Below are positions 8,093-15,882 of a DNA stretch of 26,459 nucleotides, one piece after another (position 1 is the first letter of the stretch; each line of letters starts with the position of its first letter). A model generated the notes under the pieces. It had not been told where the DNA came from. It saw only the letters and a list, made by a program, of their open reading frames with translations, and searched no databases. The position numbers and the translations under genes are program-made. The stretch comes from Betaproteobacteria bacterium (GTDB taxonomy: Bacteria; Pseudomonadota; Gammaproteobacteria; Burkholderiales; Thiobacillaceae), in contig VGVU01000005.1 in NCBI GenBank assembly GCA_016873905.1, positions 1-26,459 on the forward strand. The letters run 5' to 3'.

Positions 8093-9457
8093 ATGATCCG
8101 ACGCCTGATCCGCAAGATCCTGGGGCGAGGTGCATCGACCACCCCTCGCATCATCCCGGTCTCCCAGCACGGCATCCGCCGCGAGCAGATCCATCCTTGC
8201 GCCCTCAAGGTCACGCGCACCCTGCGCGCCGAAGGCTTTGCCGCCTTTATTGTGGGGGGCGCCGTACGCGATCTGCTGCTCAAAAAGACGCCCAAGGACT
8301 TTGATGTCGCCACCAATGCGACCCCCGACCAGATTCGGGCCCTCTTTCGTCGTGCCCGCGCCATCGGCCGCCGCTTTCAAATCGTTCATGTCTATTGTGG
8401 CGCCGATACGATTGAGGTAACCACCTTCCGCGCCAGCCAGGACAGCAACAGCGAGGCTTCCGAGGACGAGGGTCTGCGCCAAACGGCGGCTGACGGCCGG
8501 ATTCTGCGTGACAATGTCTTCGGTTCCCAGAGCGAAGACGCCGCCCGGCGTGACTTCACGGTCAATGCCCTCTACTACGACCCGCACGACGAAAGCGTCT
8601 GGGACTATCACAACGGCGTGGCAGATGCGCAAAAGCGCGTCCTGCGCATGATTGGTGACCCCAAGACCCGTTTCCGGGAAGACCCCGTGCGGATGCTGCG
8701 CGCCACCCGTTTTTCGGCCAAGCTTGATTTCCATATTGATACGGCCACCCGCGCGCCCATCGCCGAACTGGCCCCCATGCTGGAGCACATTCCGTCCGCC
8801 CGTCTCTATGATGAGATGATGAAACTGCTCCTGTCCGGCCATGCCGAGCGCGGCGTCCACCAGCTCCGCGCCGAGGGCCTGCATCACGGCATCCTGCCCA
8901 TTCTTGATACGGTACTGGACGCCCCGGCCCACAAACCCTTTATCCATGCGGTCCTGCATGACACCGACCTGCGCATCCGCGAGGGACGCTCGGCCTCGCC
9001 CGCGTTCATGCTGGCCGGCCTGCTCTGGTTCGTCTTCCAGAAGACCTGGGAAGACCTGAAGGACGAGGGCCTCCCCGACAGCACCGCCATGTACGAGGCG
9101 ATGGACGAGACCCTGGAACGGCAGCGCAAGCAACTCGCATTCCCGCGCCGACTTGACGGCACCATCAAAGAGATCTGGGCGCTGCAACCCCGTTTTGAAC
9201 AACGCAGCGGCGCGCGCCCCTTCCGCCTTCTGGATCACCCCCGCTGGCGGGCCGGCTATGACTTTCTCCTGCTGCGCGGCCACGGGGCCGATGGCGCAGC
9301 CGCCGAAATCGCCGATTGGTGGACGCGCTTCGAGGCGGCTGACGATGCCACCCGCAACGACCTGCTGCTACCGACCAGCGGCGAACGCCGCCCACGCCGC
9401 CGCAGAAAACGCAGCCCTGCCCGGGCCACCGACGGCGAGGACGCTGGCCGTGAATAA
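8093..9457 (+). CDS. pcnB: Poly(A) polymerase I
   Basis: A 454-residue class II nucleotidyltransferase. The nucleotidyltransferase core holds FIVGGAVRDLLL (about 52-63), the catalytic KDFDVATNATP with Asp69 and Asp71, and an RRDFTVNALYY motif, followed by RMLRATRFSAKL. The C-terminal end is basic (RRPRRRRKRSP), as usual for PcnB and in contrast to CCA-adding enzymes. The enzyme adds 3' poly(A) tails that speed RNA decay. The N-terminus is also basic. The start is ATG at 8093; no strong ribosome-binding site is seen. The stop overlaps the folK start by 8 nt, so it leads the operon. Confidence 0.95.
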   Translation: MIRRLIRKILGRGASTTPRIIPVSQHGIRREQIHPCALKVTRTLRAEGFAAFIVGGAVRDLLLKKTPKDFDVATNATPDQIRALFRRARAIGRRFQIVHVYCGADTIEVTTFRASQDSNSEASEDEGLRQTAADGRILRDNVFGSQSEDAARRDFTVNALYYDPHDESVWDYHNGVADAQKRVLRMIGDPKTRFREDPVRMLRATRFSAKLDFHIDTATRAPIAELAPMLEHIPSARLYDEMMKLLLSGHAERGVHQLRAEGLHHGILPILDTVLDAPAHKPFIHAVLHDTDLRIREGRSASPAFMLAGLLWFVFQKTWEDLKDEGLPDSTAMYEAMDETLERQRKQLAFPRRLDGTIKEIWALQPRFEQRSGARPFRLLDHPRWRAGYDFLLLRGHGADGAAAEIADWWTRFEAADDATRNDLLLPTSGERRPRRRRKRSPARATDGEDAGRE

Positions 9458-10025
9458 CGCGGCTGCGGAGGCCGCAGAGGCCGCATCAGCTCGGGTCACC
9501 GCCTATATCGCCCTCGGCAGCAATCTGGGGGACGCATCGGGTGATGACGGCCCCATCCAGCAAATCAAACGCGCCCTCCTGGAACTGCACAGCCTGCCGA
9601 AAACACAGCGTGTACGCCACTCCAGCCTCTACCAGAGTCCGCCCGCCGGGCATGCGGACCAACCGGATTACATCAACGCCGTGGCTGAGATCAGGACCCA
9701 GTTGACCCCTGGCGAACTCCTCCAGGAATTACTCAAGCTGGAAATCCGTTTCGGTCGCCGGCGCTTATTCCGCAATGCCCCCCGCACCCTGGATCTCGAC
9801 CTGCTTCTCTATGATGCGCTGGTCCTGCATGAACCCGGTCTAACCCTGCCGCACCCGCGCATGCACACACGCCCCTTCGTCCTCGTGCCCCTGCTGGAGA
9901 TCGCCCCGACGATCGAAATTCCGGGACATGGCCCGATCCGGACCCTGCAACCCGCCCATGATCAATCGCACTTGCGGCCCGTTAAACACCAAGCCGCCTC
10001 TGCGCTCCTTGAAGGTGCTGCCTGA
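9450..10025 (+). CDS. folK: 2-amino-4-hydroxy-6-hydroxymethyldihydropteridine pyrophosphokinase
   Basis: A 191-residue HPPK, transferring pyrophosphate from ATP to 6-hydroxymethyl-dihydropterin in folate synthesis. Signatures are IALGSNLGD (about 19-27), SSLYQSPPAG, YINAVAEI and the PRTLDLDLLLYD active-site motif with its paired aspartates. The family's usual Trp-Gly before PRTLDLD is replaced by Arg-Asn-Ala, a small deviation. GTG at 9450 is the best start: it overlaps the end of pcnB by 8 nt with GAGG about 10 nt upstream. The first 15 residues, rich in Ala and Glu, precede the conserved fold. The TGA stop overlaps the next ATG (TGATG). pcnB-folK adjacency is common in proteobacteria. Confidence 0.94.
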   Translation: MNNAAAEAAEAASARVTAYIALGSNLGDASGDDGPIQQIKRALLELHSLPKTQRVRHSSLYQSPPAGHADQPDYINAVAEIRTQLTPGELLQELLKLEIRFGRRRLFRNAPRTLDLDLLLYDALVLHEPGLTLPHPRMHTRPFVLVPLLEIAPTIEIPGHGPIRTLQPAHDQSHLRPVKHQAASALLEGAA

Positions 10026-10678
10026 TGCACCTGCAGGAGGCCCGTTACATCGTTGTGGAAGGCCCCATCGGGGTTGGCAAGACCAGCCTGGTCAAGAAGC
10101 TCGCCGACCATCTGGGCGCCAGCACCCTCCTTGAGAACACCCAGAACAATCCGTTTCTCGCTCATTACTACCAGGACCGGGCCCGCTTTTCCCTGCCCAC
10201 CCAACTCTTCTTCCTGATGGAGCGACACGAACAATTGCGCCAACTGGCCCAACCCCAGTTGTTCACGCCCACCACGGTCGCCGACTTTCTCCCGGAGAAG
10301 GACGACCTCTTCGCCCAAACCACCCTGAATGAGGACGAATACCGCCTCTACAGCAAGGTCCACGCCGCCCTCTGCACCCCGGCCGATGCCGCCCCGCCAA
10401 CCCCCGACCTGGTCATCTTCCTGCACGCCCCCACCGAGATCCTGGCCCGCCGGGTCATGCAGCGCGCACGCCCCATGGAATCGGCCCTCGACGAGGGCTA
10501 TCTGGCCCGCATCAGCAAGGCTTACAATCAATTTTTCGGCCACTACGACCGGGCGCCCGTCCTGACCGTCAACAGCGCACATCTTGACTTTGTAAACCAG
10601 GAAGACGATTTTTCGCTCCTGTTGCAACATATCGACGCCATGCGCGGCCCGCGTGCGTTTCTCAATCGGGGTCTCTAA
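10025..10678 (+). CDS. Deoxynucleoside kinase (deoxyguanosine/deoxyadenosine kinase-like)
   Basis: A 217-residue P-loop kinase of the dNK family. The Walker A motif VVEGPIGVGKTS is at residues 10-21, followed by a QLFFLMERHEQL helix, a TVADFLPEKDDLFAQ segment comparable to the substrate-binding region of the family, and a lid-like RRVMQRARPMES segment. Such enzymes phosphorylate deoxynucleosides for salvage; the precise base preference cannot be read from sequence. Start and stop codons overlap both neighbours (TGATG with folK, TAATG with panB), so it is translationally coupled in the folate/pantothenate operon, a position I recall for homologues in betaproteobacteria. Confidence 0.88.
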   Translation: MHLQEARYIVVEGPIGVGKTSLVKKLADHLGASTLLENTQNNPFLAHYYQDRARFSLPTQLFFLMERHEQLRQLAQPQLFTPTTVADFLPEKDDLFAQTTLNEDEYRLYSKVHAALCTPADAAPPTPDLVIFLHAPTEILARRVMQRARPMESALDEGYLARISKAYNQFFGHYDRAPVLTVNSAHLDFVNQEDDFSLLLQHIDAMRGPRAFLNRGL

Positions 10679-11460
10679 TGTTTCTGCCAAAACTCCTTGA
10701 AAAGGCCCACAGCGGCGAACGACTGGTCACCCTGACCTGCTATGACGCCAGCATGGCACGCCTCATGGCGAGCTGCGGCATCGACATCCTCCTCGTCGGC
10801 GACTCGCTGGGCATGACCATTCAGGGCCATGACAGCACCCTGCCGGTCAGCCTTGCCGATATGGTCTATCACACCCGTGCCGTGGCCAAGGGCGCTGGGG
10901 GCCAGGCCGTCATCATGGCCGACCTCAATTTCGGCAGTTATCAGGCCTCGCCCAAACAGGCCTTCGCCAGTGCCGCGCAGCTCATGGCGGCCGGCGCCAA
11001 CATCGTCAAACTGGAGGGCGGCGCCCCCTTTGTGGAAACCGTCCGCTTTCTGACCCAGCGCGGGGTTCCGGTCTGCGCCCATCTGGGCCTGCTGCCCCAA
11101 TCCGTCAACGCGACCGGCTACCGGATGCAGGCCAAGACCGAGGACGCCGCGCAGCAACTCCTGGACGATGCCCTCGCCTTGCAGGCGGCCGGGGCCAGCC
11201 TGCTGATCCTGGAGGCCATTCCGGAAAAACTGGCGGCCCGCGTCACCCAGGCGCTCACCATTCCAACCATCGGCATCGGCGCCGGAGTCCACTGCGACGG
11301 CCAGGTCCTGGTGATCAATGACCTGCTCGGCCTAACCCCTACGCCGCCCCGTTTTGCGAAGGACTTTCTCCACGGCCAGGGGAGTCTGGAGGCGGCCATT
11401 CGCAACTATGCCGATGCGGTCCGCCGGGGCGAATTCCCTGGCCCGGAACACAGCCGCTAG
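10678..11460 (+). CDS. panB: 3-methyl-2-oxobutanoate hydroxymethyltransferase
   Basis: A 260-residue TIM-barrel enzyme that adds a hydroxymethyl group from 5,10-methylene-tetrahydrofolate to ketoisovalerate, giving ketopantoate, the first dedicated step of pantothenate synthesis. Recognised segments are VTLTCYDASMARL near the N-terminus, the metal- and substrate-binding VGDSLGMTIQGHDSTLPV, VKLEGG, VCAHLGLLPQSVN, the catalytic glutamate in LILEAIP, and IGIGAGVHCDGQVLVINDLLGL. Length is normal for the family. The ATG overlaps the stop of the kinase gene. Its position in a run with a folate gene fits the folate cofactor requirement, although such clustering may be coincidental. Confidence 0.97.
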   Translation: MFLPKLLEKAHSGERLVTLTCYDASMARLMASCGIDILLVGDSLGMTIQGHDSTLPVSLADMVYHTRAVAKGAGGQAVIMADLNFGSYQASPKQAFASAAQLMAAGANIVKLEGGAPFVETVRFLTQRGVPVCAHLGLLPQSVNATGYRMQAKTEDAAQQLLDDALALQAAGASLLILEAIPEKLAARVTQALTIPTIGIGAGVHCDGQVLVINDLLGLTPTPPRFAKDFLHGQGSLEAAIRNYADAVRRGEFPGPEHSR

Positions 11461-11469
11461 GATCCCACC

Positions 11470-12312
11470 ATGCAGATGCTCCACACCGTGGCGGAACTCC
11501 GCGCCGCCGTGCGTCTGGCCGGCGCCGTGGCCCTTGTCCCCACCATGGGCAACCTGCATGCCGGACATCTCCAGCTCATCCAGACGGCGAGGCAGCGTGG
11601 TCTTCCCGTCGTCTCCAGCCTCTTTGTCAATCCGCTGCAATTTGGCCCGGGCGAAGACTTTGAACGCTACCCGCGCACCCTGCAGGCCGACGCAACGCAA
11701 CTCGCCGAGGCTGGCTGCAACATCCTTTTTGTCCCCTCGGTCACCGAGATGTATCCCGAGGCACAGACCTGCCGCGTCGTCCCGCCCCTGGCCGACGAAC
11801 TCTGCGGAGCCAGCCGACCCGGCCATTTCGCCGGCGTGGCCACGGTCGTGCTCAAGTTGTTTAACATGGTGCAGCCCCGAATCGCCCTCTTCGGAAAAAA
11901 GGATTATCAGCAGCTTTTCATCCTGCGCCTGATGACTCGCCAGCTCAATCTGCCGATCGAGATCCTGGGCATTGACACCGTGCGCGCCGAGGATGGTCTC
12001 GCCTTGTCCTCGCGCAACGGCTACCTCAGCGCGACCGAACGGGCCGAGGCACCCCGCTTGTATCAGGTTCTCCAGACCCTGGCGGCGGCACTGAGGGCCG
12101 GAGAAACGGATCTGGCGGCGCTGGAGAATGCGGCCGCGGCCGAGCTGACCCGGCACGGCTGGCAGGTCGATTATGTACAAATCCGCGCCCAATCCACCCT
12201 CCTCGCCCCCGCCCCGACCGAGGCAGCCTGTGTGGTATTGGCCGCCGCGCGTCTGGGCAACACCCGACTGATCGACAACCTGGAAGTGACACGGCCGATG
12301 CAAACGGTATAA
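11470..12312 (+). CDS. panC: Pantoate-beta-alanine ligase (pantothenate synthetase)
   Basis: A 280-residue ATP-dependent ligase joining pantoate (made from the PanB product) to beta-alanine. The adenylate-forming nucleotidyltransferase motifs are present: VPTMGNLHAGHLQL with the HxGH sequence (about 26-36), FVNPLQFGPGEDFERYPR, RPGHFAGVATVV, FGKKDYQQL and LALSSRN, the family form of the KMSKS loop. The AGGA ribosome-binding site overlaps the panB stop, 9 nt before the ATG. The TAA stop sits within a TATAAT sequence that probably serves panD. Confidence 0.97.
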   Translation: MQMLHTVAELRAAVRLAGAVALVPTMGNLHAGHLQLIQTARQRGLPVVSSLFVNPLQFGPGEDFERYPRTLQADATQLAEAGCNILFVPSVTEMYPEAQTCRVVPPLADELCGASRPGHFAGVATVVLKLFNMVQPRIALFGKKDYQQLFILRLMTRQLNLPIEILGIDTVRAEDGLALSSRNGYLSATERAEAPRLYQVLQTLAAALRAGETDLAALENAAAAELTRHGWQVDYVQIRAQSTLLAPAPTEAACVVLAAARLGNTRLIDNLEVTRPMQTV

Positions 12313-12313
12313 T
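12286..12313 (+). promoter_or_regulatory. Promoter for panD inside the 3' end of panC
   Basis: GTGACA (12286-12291, five of six matches), a 16-bp spacer and a perfect TATAAT (12308-12313), ending 31 nt before the panD ATG. The TATAAT contains the panC stop codon. A separate start would let panD be expressed independently of the long upstream operon. Confidence 0.6.
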
Positions 12314-12344
12314 TCGCTCCCGTTTTGACCTTCACACGCTTTCG

Positions 12345-12725
12345 ATGCAGCGTACGCTCCTCAAATCCAAGCTTCACCGCGTTCGAGTTACCGCTTCGGA
12401 ACTCGAATACGAGGGGTCGTGCGCAATCGACGAAATCCTGCTTGAAGCGGCCGATATCCGCGAGTACGAGCGCATCGAGATCTACAATGTCAACAACGGT
12501 GAGCGCTTTGCGACTTACGCCATCCGCGGTCAACGCGGCAGCGGCATGATCTCGGTCAACGGCGCGGCCGCACGCAAGGCCGCCGTCGGTGACATCCTCA
12601 TCATCGCCACCTACAGCCAGTACAGCGAAATGGAACTGACCCAGTTCAAACCGACGCTGGTCTATGTGGACGAGAGAAACCGCATCAAGCGCATTGGCAA
12701 TCAGATCGCCTCGCAGGCGGCCTGA
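12345..12725 (+). CDS. panD: Aspartate 1-decarboxylase precursor
   Basis: A 126-residue pyruvoyl enzyme precursor that makes beta-alanine from aspartate, the other substrate of PanC. The self-cleavage site Gly24-Ser25 lies in YEGSCAID, Lys9 and His11 are in SKLHRVRVT, and Arg54 plus Tyr58 equivalents are in ERFATYAIRGQRGSG. Length is normal. All three pantothenate genes panB, panC and panD are therefore present in sequence. The end is tail-to-tail with ampD with only 3 nt between the stop codons and no terminator hairpin visible. Confidence 0.97.
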   Translation: MQRTLLKSKLHRVRVTASELEYEGSCAIDEILLEAADIREYERIEIYNVNNGERFATYAIRGQRGSGMISVNGAAARKAAVGDILIIATYSQYSEMELTQFKPTLVYVDERNRIKRIGNQIASQAA

Positions 12726-12728
12726 GCA

Positions 12729-13313
12729 CTAACGCCTCACCTGCCCCCAATCAAAACCGGGTCCTGGATCGGTCTTGCGCCCCGGCGCAATATCGCTGTG
12801 GCCAGCGATATCCACCAGACTGGGGTACGCCGTTTTCAGATCCGCAATCAGCGTATTCAGCGCGCGGTATTGCGCCTCGGTAAAGCGATGCTCATCGCTC
12901 CCCTCCAGCTCGACTCCCAGCGAGAAATCATTGCAACGCTCGCGCCCCCGCCAGTTCGAGACACCCGCATGCCAGGCCCGCCGGTCACAGGACACAAACT
13001 GGAGCAGTTCGCCATCCCGACGAATAAAGAAATGCGCCGAGACGCGAAGGGCAGCGATCTGGGCGAAATAGGGATGCTCCGCCGGATCGAGGCGATTGGT
13101 AAACAAGGCCTCAACGCCCGGCCCACCAAATTCACCTGGCGGCAGACTAATGGCATGGAGAACCAGCAGGCTCGGGGGCTGCGTATCCGGGCGCGCATCC
13201 TGATTTGGCGAATCCACGCGCCGGGCCGCCGCCGACCAGCCGTCATGCCAACCGTCATGCCCACCTCCAGCATTGATCGGATCGGAGGGGTTCGGGTTAG
13301 AATCCATCGCCAT
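12729..13313 (-). CDS. ampD: 1,6-anhydro-N-acetylmuramyl-L-alanine amidase AmpD
   Basis: A 194-residue cytoplasmic zinc amidase that removes the peptide from anhydro-muropeptides during peptidoglycan recycling. The zinc ligands are His53 (LVLHAISLPPG), His172 and Asp182 (IAGHSDIAPGRKTDPG), with the catalytic Glu in GVELEGSD. The conserved core begins near residue 26 (WSAAARRVDSPNQDARPD). The first 25 residues are an unusual Asn/Pro/Gly-rich extension containing HDGWHDGW, encoded by a short tandem duplication near 13240-13262, and no later in-frame start removes it. The ATG at 13313 is only 20 nt from the divergent exchanger start, so the two genes must share or overlap promoters. Confidence 0.94.
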   Translation of the reverse strand: MAMDSNPNPSDPINAGGGHDGWHDGWSAAARRVDSPNQDARPDTQPPSLLVLHAISLPPGEFGGPGVEALFTNRLDPAEHPYFAQIAALRVSAHFFIRRDGELLQFVSCDRRAWHAGVSNWRGRERCNDFSLGVELEGSDEHRFTEAQYRALNTLIADLKTAYPSLVDIAGHSDIAPGRKTDPGPGFDWGQVRR

Positions 13314-13333
13314 ATTGTCTGAGATCTATCGCC

Positions 13334-14335
13334 ATGTTGCTCGCTGAAATGCTGTTCTTTCTGGTCCTCATCCTCGTCGCAGCCGAGGTCTTCGTCAATG
13401 CCCTGGAACATCTGGGCGAGAAGCTGAAGATCTCCGAAGGCGTCACCGGCTCGCTCTTCGCAGCGGTCGGCACCGCCCTGCCTGAGACCATCGTCCCGCT
13501 GCTGGCAATCTTCGCCGGCACCCAGAACCAGCAACTCAACGAAGAGATCGGCGTCGGCGCCATCCTCGGTGCGCCGCTCATGCTCTCCACCCTGTCGCTG
13601 TTCCTGATGGCCACCTTTGCCTTCAAGAAGCGCGGGCTTCAGGGTCACTTCAACCCCGAGCGCATCGGCCTGGAGCGCGACCTCAACTTCTTCCTTGCCG
13701 CCTTTGGCCTGTCCTGCCTCGCCCTCTTCATCCCGCACGAGGTACCCGAGGTTCGCACCACCTTTGCCTTCGTCATGGTGCTGATTTATTTTGTCTACAT
13801 CATGATGACCCTGCGTGCCTCCGCGCAACTGGTCAAGGACGGACACGGCACCGAGGCCGAAAACCCCATGTTCCTCAGCCGTGTCGGGCTTCCCACCAAC
13901 TGGCCCACAATCACCCTGCAACTGGGCGCAGGCCTTGTCATGCTCGTCCTTGGCGCCAAAGGCTTCATTCACGGCATCGAACAGGCCGCTCCGCTCCTGG
14001 GCATCTCGGCCCTGGTTCTGTCCCTGCTCATCGTCCCGATTGCGACCGAGTTGCCGGAGAAGGTCAATTCCATCCTCTGGATCCGGCGCCACAAGGACAC
14101 CCTGGCCTTCGGCAATATCACCGGCGCCATGGTCTTTCAAGGCACCCTGCTACCCGCCATCGGCATCCTGCTCACGCCGTGGGTGCCTCAGCGCGAGGTC
14201 CTGGCAGGCGTGGTCGTCACCCTTTTGGCTGCCCTCTGGCTGCGCGTCCTGCTCACGCGGGGCCAACTGCGCGTCTGGCATCTTGCGGTCAACGGCGGGC
14301 TTTATTTCACCTATCTACTGATCGTGATTATTTGA
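13334..14335 (+). CDS. CaCA family cation (sodium/calcium-type) exchanger
   Basis: A 333-residue integral membrane protein with about ten hydrophobic segments in two inverted halves. Each half has the signature alpha-repeat: GTALPETIVPLLAIF followed by GVGAILGAPLML in the first, and ATELPEKVNSILW followed by FGNITGAMVFQGTLLP in the second. The acidic residues in GTALPE and ATELPE are the expected ion ligands. This is the pattern of YrbG-type and related Na+/Ca2+ exchangers; the transported ion is not provable from sequence. Its 3' end overlaps the convergent PP0621-like gene by 21 bp. Confidence 0.9.
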   Translation: MLLAEMLFFLVLILVAAEVFVNALEHLGEKLKISEGVTGSLFAAVGTALPETIVPLLAIFAGTQNQQLNEEIGVGAILGAPLMLSTLSLFLMATFAFKKRGLQGHFNPERIGLERDLNFFLAAFGLSCLALFIPHEVPEVRTTFAFVMVLIYFVYIMMTLRASAQLVKDGHGTEAENPMFLSRVGLPTNWPTITLQLGAGLVMLVLGAKGFIHGIEQAAPLLGISALVLSLLIVPIATELPEKVNSILWIRRHKDTLAFGNITGAMVFQGTLLPAIGILLTPWVPQREVLAGVVVTLLAALWLRVLLTRGQLRVWHLAVNGGLYFTYLLIVII

Positions 14336-14572
14336 ACCCGTTGAGCCTTCGCCGCGCTGGCGATGGGCCTCACAACAGTAGAAATGCCCGTGTGTCAGGA
14401 TGGCCTCGGAGCGGGGCAGGTTCACCTGGCAGACCTCGCAGCGCACCATGTCCTCAACCTCGGGCGCACTCGCACGCCGATCCTCAGCATGGCGCTGATT
14501 GCGCCGCTTGCTGGCCCGGTACAGCAGGTAAATCCCCAGACCCAACAGTATCCAGAAAAGAATCTTACCCAA
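14315..14572 (-). CDS. PP0621-like small membrane-anchored protein
   Basis: About 85 residues: one N-terminal transmembrane helix (GKILFWILLGLGIYLLYRA), a short charged linker, then MVRCEVCQVNLPRSEAILTHGHFYCCEAH with four cysteines and two histidines in a likely zinc-binding arrangement. This matches the small PP0621 family as I recall it; no function is established. Only TTG start codons are available, at 14572 (giving MGKILFW) or 14578; I prefer 14572 by family form. It overlaps the stop of the 104-residue upstream gene by 8 nt, so it is probably translated by coupling. The 3' end overlaps the exchanger gene on the other strand. Confidence 0.75.
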   Translation of the reverse strand: MGKILFWILLGLGIYLLYRASKRRNQRHAEDRRASAPEVEDMVRCEVCQVNLPRSEAILTHGHFYCCEAHRQRGEGSTGSNNHDQ

Positions 14573-14879
14573 TGTCAAGACCGTTCTTGTGCGTGTCGTT
14601 CAGGGTCATCAGGAGACGCTGAAAGGGAATGAAGCGGCCATACTTGACCACGATGGGCAGAAACGGGAAATCCTCACCGTAGCCCCATTCATAACGCCCC
14701 GCCACCATGTCGTCGAACACCTTGCGCACCTGCGCATCGAGGTGGTCAAGAAACGGGCCAAACTGCTGGGACTGCTCGGGGTCGTAGTCGAGGCTACTGC
14801 GCATCTCGTCGATCTCGTACACGGCTTGGTGCATCAGATCGATATATTCGTCGATGGTCTTGGGGCGTTTGATATTCAT
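14565..14879 (-). CDS. Conserved hypothetical protein, 104 residues
   Basis: I do not recognise a characterised function. The protein is soluble, acidic and mostly helical at the N-terminus (IDEYIDLMHQAVYEIDEMRSS), with aromatic-rich segments GRYEWGYGEDFPFLPIV and KYGRFIPFQRLL later. There are no cysteines, signal peptide or transmembrane segments. It has normal codon usage for the window, an ATG at 14879 and a weak GAG-containing ribosome-binding site. It overlaps the PP0621-like gene downstream and lies just beyond the hdrB terminator, so it is probably transcribed separately from the qmo/hdr genes. Confidence 0.75.
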   Translation of the reverse strand: MNIKRPKTIDEYIDLMHQAVYEIDEMRSSLDYDPEQSQQFGPFLDHLDAQVRKVFDDMVAGRYEWGYGEDFPFLPIVVKYGRFIPFQRLLMTLNDTHKNGLDIG

Positions 14880-14914
14880 CGTTCACTCACGGCCGAATAA
14901 ATAAATTCACCGGC

Positions 14915-14943
14915 AAAAAAACAGGGGCCACCTGGGGCCCCTG
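14915..14943 (-). terminator. Rho-independent terminator of the qmoAB-hdrCB operon
   Basis: On the minus strand, an 8-bp perfect GC-rich stem CAGGGGCC/GGCCCCTG (14936-14943 with 14922-14929) with a 6-nt loop is followed by seven T (14921-14915). It begins 20 nt after the hdrB stop and marks the 3' end of the operon. Confidence 0.9.
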
Positions 14944-14963
14944 CAGATTACCACGCTCTTGGC

Positions 14964-15860
14964 TTACTTGCCGGCCAGGGCTTCCAATTGCTTGGCCCGG
15001 ATCACATTGCCGTTGAGGGCAGCCTCCTTGGCCGAGCTACCGTAGGCCACGGCCATCAGCTGGCTGTAGTACAGCACCGGGATATTGAACTTGGTGCCAT
15101 ACTTTTTGTTGATCGCACCCTGATACAACTCCACATTGGCCTGACACAGCGGACACGGCGTAACGATCATGTCGGCTCCGCCATCATACGCAGATTCGAC
15201 GATGTCCTTGATCTGGGCATGCGCCTTTTCCGGCTCGGAGAAGGCCAGCGCACCGCCGCAGCAGGTGACTTTCTGGTCGTACTTGACGGCCTCACCGCCC
15301 AGCGATTCGACCAGCTTGTCGAGGTACTTCGGATTCTCGTAAGACTCGCCATCAATGCCGAACGGACGGTTGGTCTGGCAACCGACATAGCCAGCGAACT
15401 TCAGGCCATCGAGACCCTTAACGACCGGCTTGGTCAAGGCGTCATAACCGAAGTCTTCAATCAAGACCTCCGCCATGTGGCGAACTTCCGGGATCACGGT
15501 GATATTGAGACCCGCCTCTTTCAGCGCGATCTGGGTGTCCCGCATCAGGACATCGGAGTGCTCCAGGCGCTCCTTGGCCTCACGGGTGCCCAACCAGCAG
15601 GCGGCACAGGTCGCGACCACATCCAGGCCGGGCAGATGCTTCTCGGCCAGAGCCAGATTGCGTCCCGACAGGGCCAGACGCGGCAGTTCACCGCCTTCGG
15701 CGTAACCGATGGAGGCACCACAGCAGTTCCAGTCCGGGATCTCCGTCAAACTAATATCCAAGGTCTTGCACATGGTCTGGACCGAGGTCAGATAGTTCGA
15801 CGAGGAGGCCCCCTTTTGCGAGGAGCAACCCGGATAGAACGCGTATTCTTTATTTGCCAT
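14964..15860 (-). CDS. hdrB: Heterodisulfide reductase subunit B-like protein
   Basis: A 298-residue protein with two CCG domains, each with the full five-cysteine set that binds a noncubane [4Fe-4S] cluster in HdrB: Cys12, Cys46-Cys47, Cys85, Cys88 and Cys161, Cys200-Cys201, Cys236, Cys239. No ligand is missing, so both clusters should form. ATG at 15860 is chosen because GGAG lies 8 nt upstream and MANKEYAFYPGC matches the family N-terminus. It starts 22 nt after hdrC. In methanogens HdrB reduces a heterodisulfide; in bacteria with Qmo-like complexes HdrCB is thought to stand in for QmoC. The natural substrate here is unknown: a disulfide, a quinone-linked partner or another electron carrier. 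Confidence 0.92.
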   Translation of the reverse strand: MANKEYAFYPGCSSQKGASSSNYLTSVQTMCKTLDISLTEIPDWNCCGASIGYAEGGELPRLALSGRNLALAEKHLPGLDVVATCAACWLGTREAKERLEHSDVLMRDTQIALKEAGLNITVIPEVRHMAEVLIEDFGYDALTKPVVKGLDGLKFAGYVGCQTNRPFGIDGESYENPKYLDKLVESLGGEAVKYDQKVTCCGGALAFSEPEKAHAQIKDIVESAYDGGADMIVTPCPLCQANVELYQGAINKKYGTKFNIPVLYYSQLMAVAYGSSAKEAALNGNVIRAKQLEALAGK

Positions 15861-15882
15861 CTTCAATTCTCCTTCAGACCGC

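Noticed and set aside
7901..9283. A 460-codon open frame on the minus strand opposite pcnB
   Set aside because: pcnB has all catalytic motifs in the plus frame; the opposite frame has no family features.
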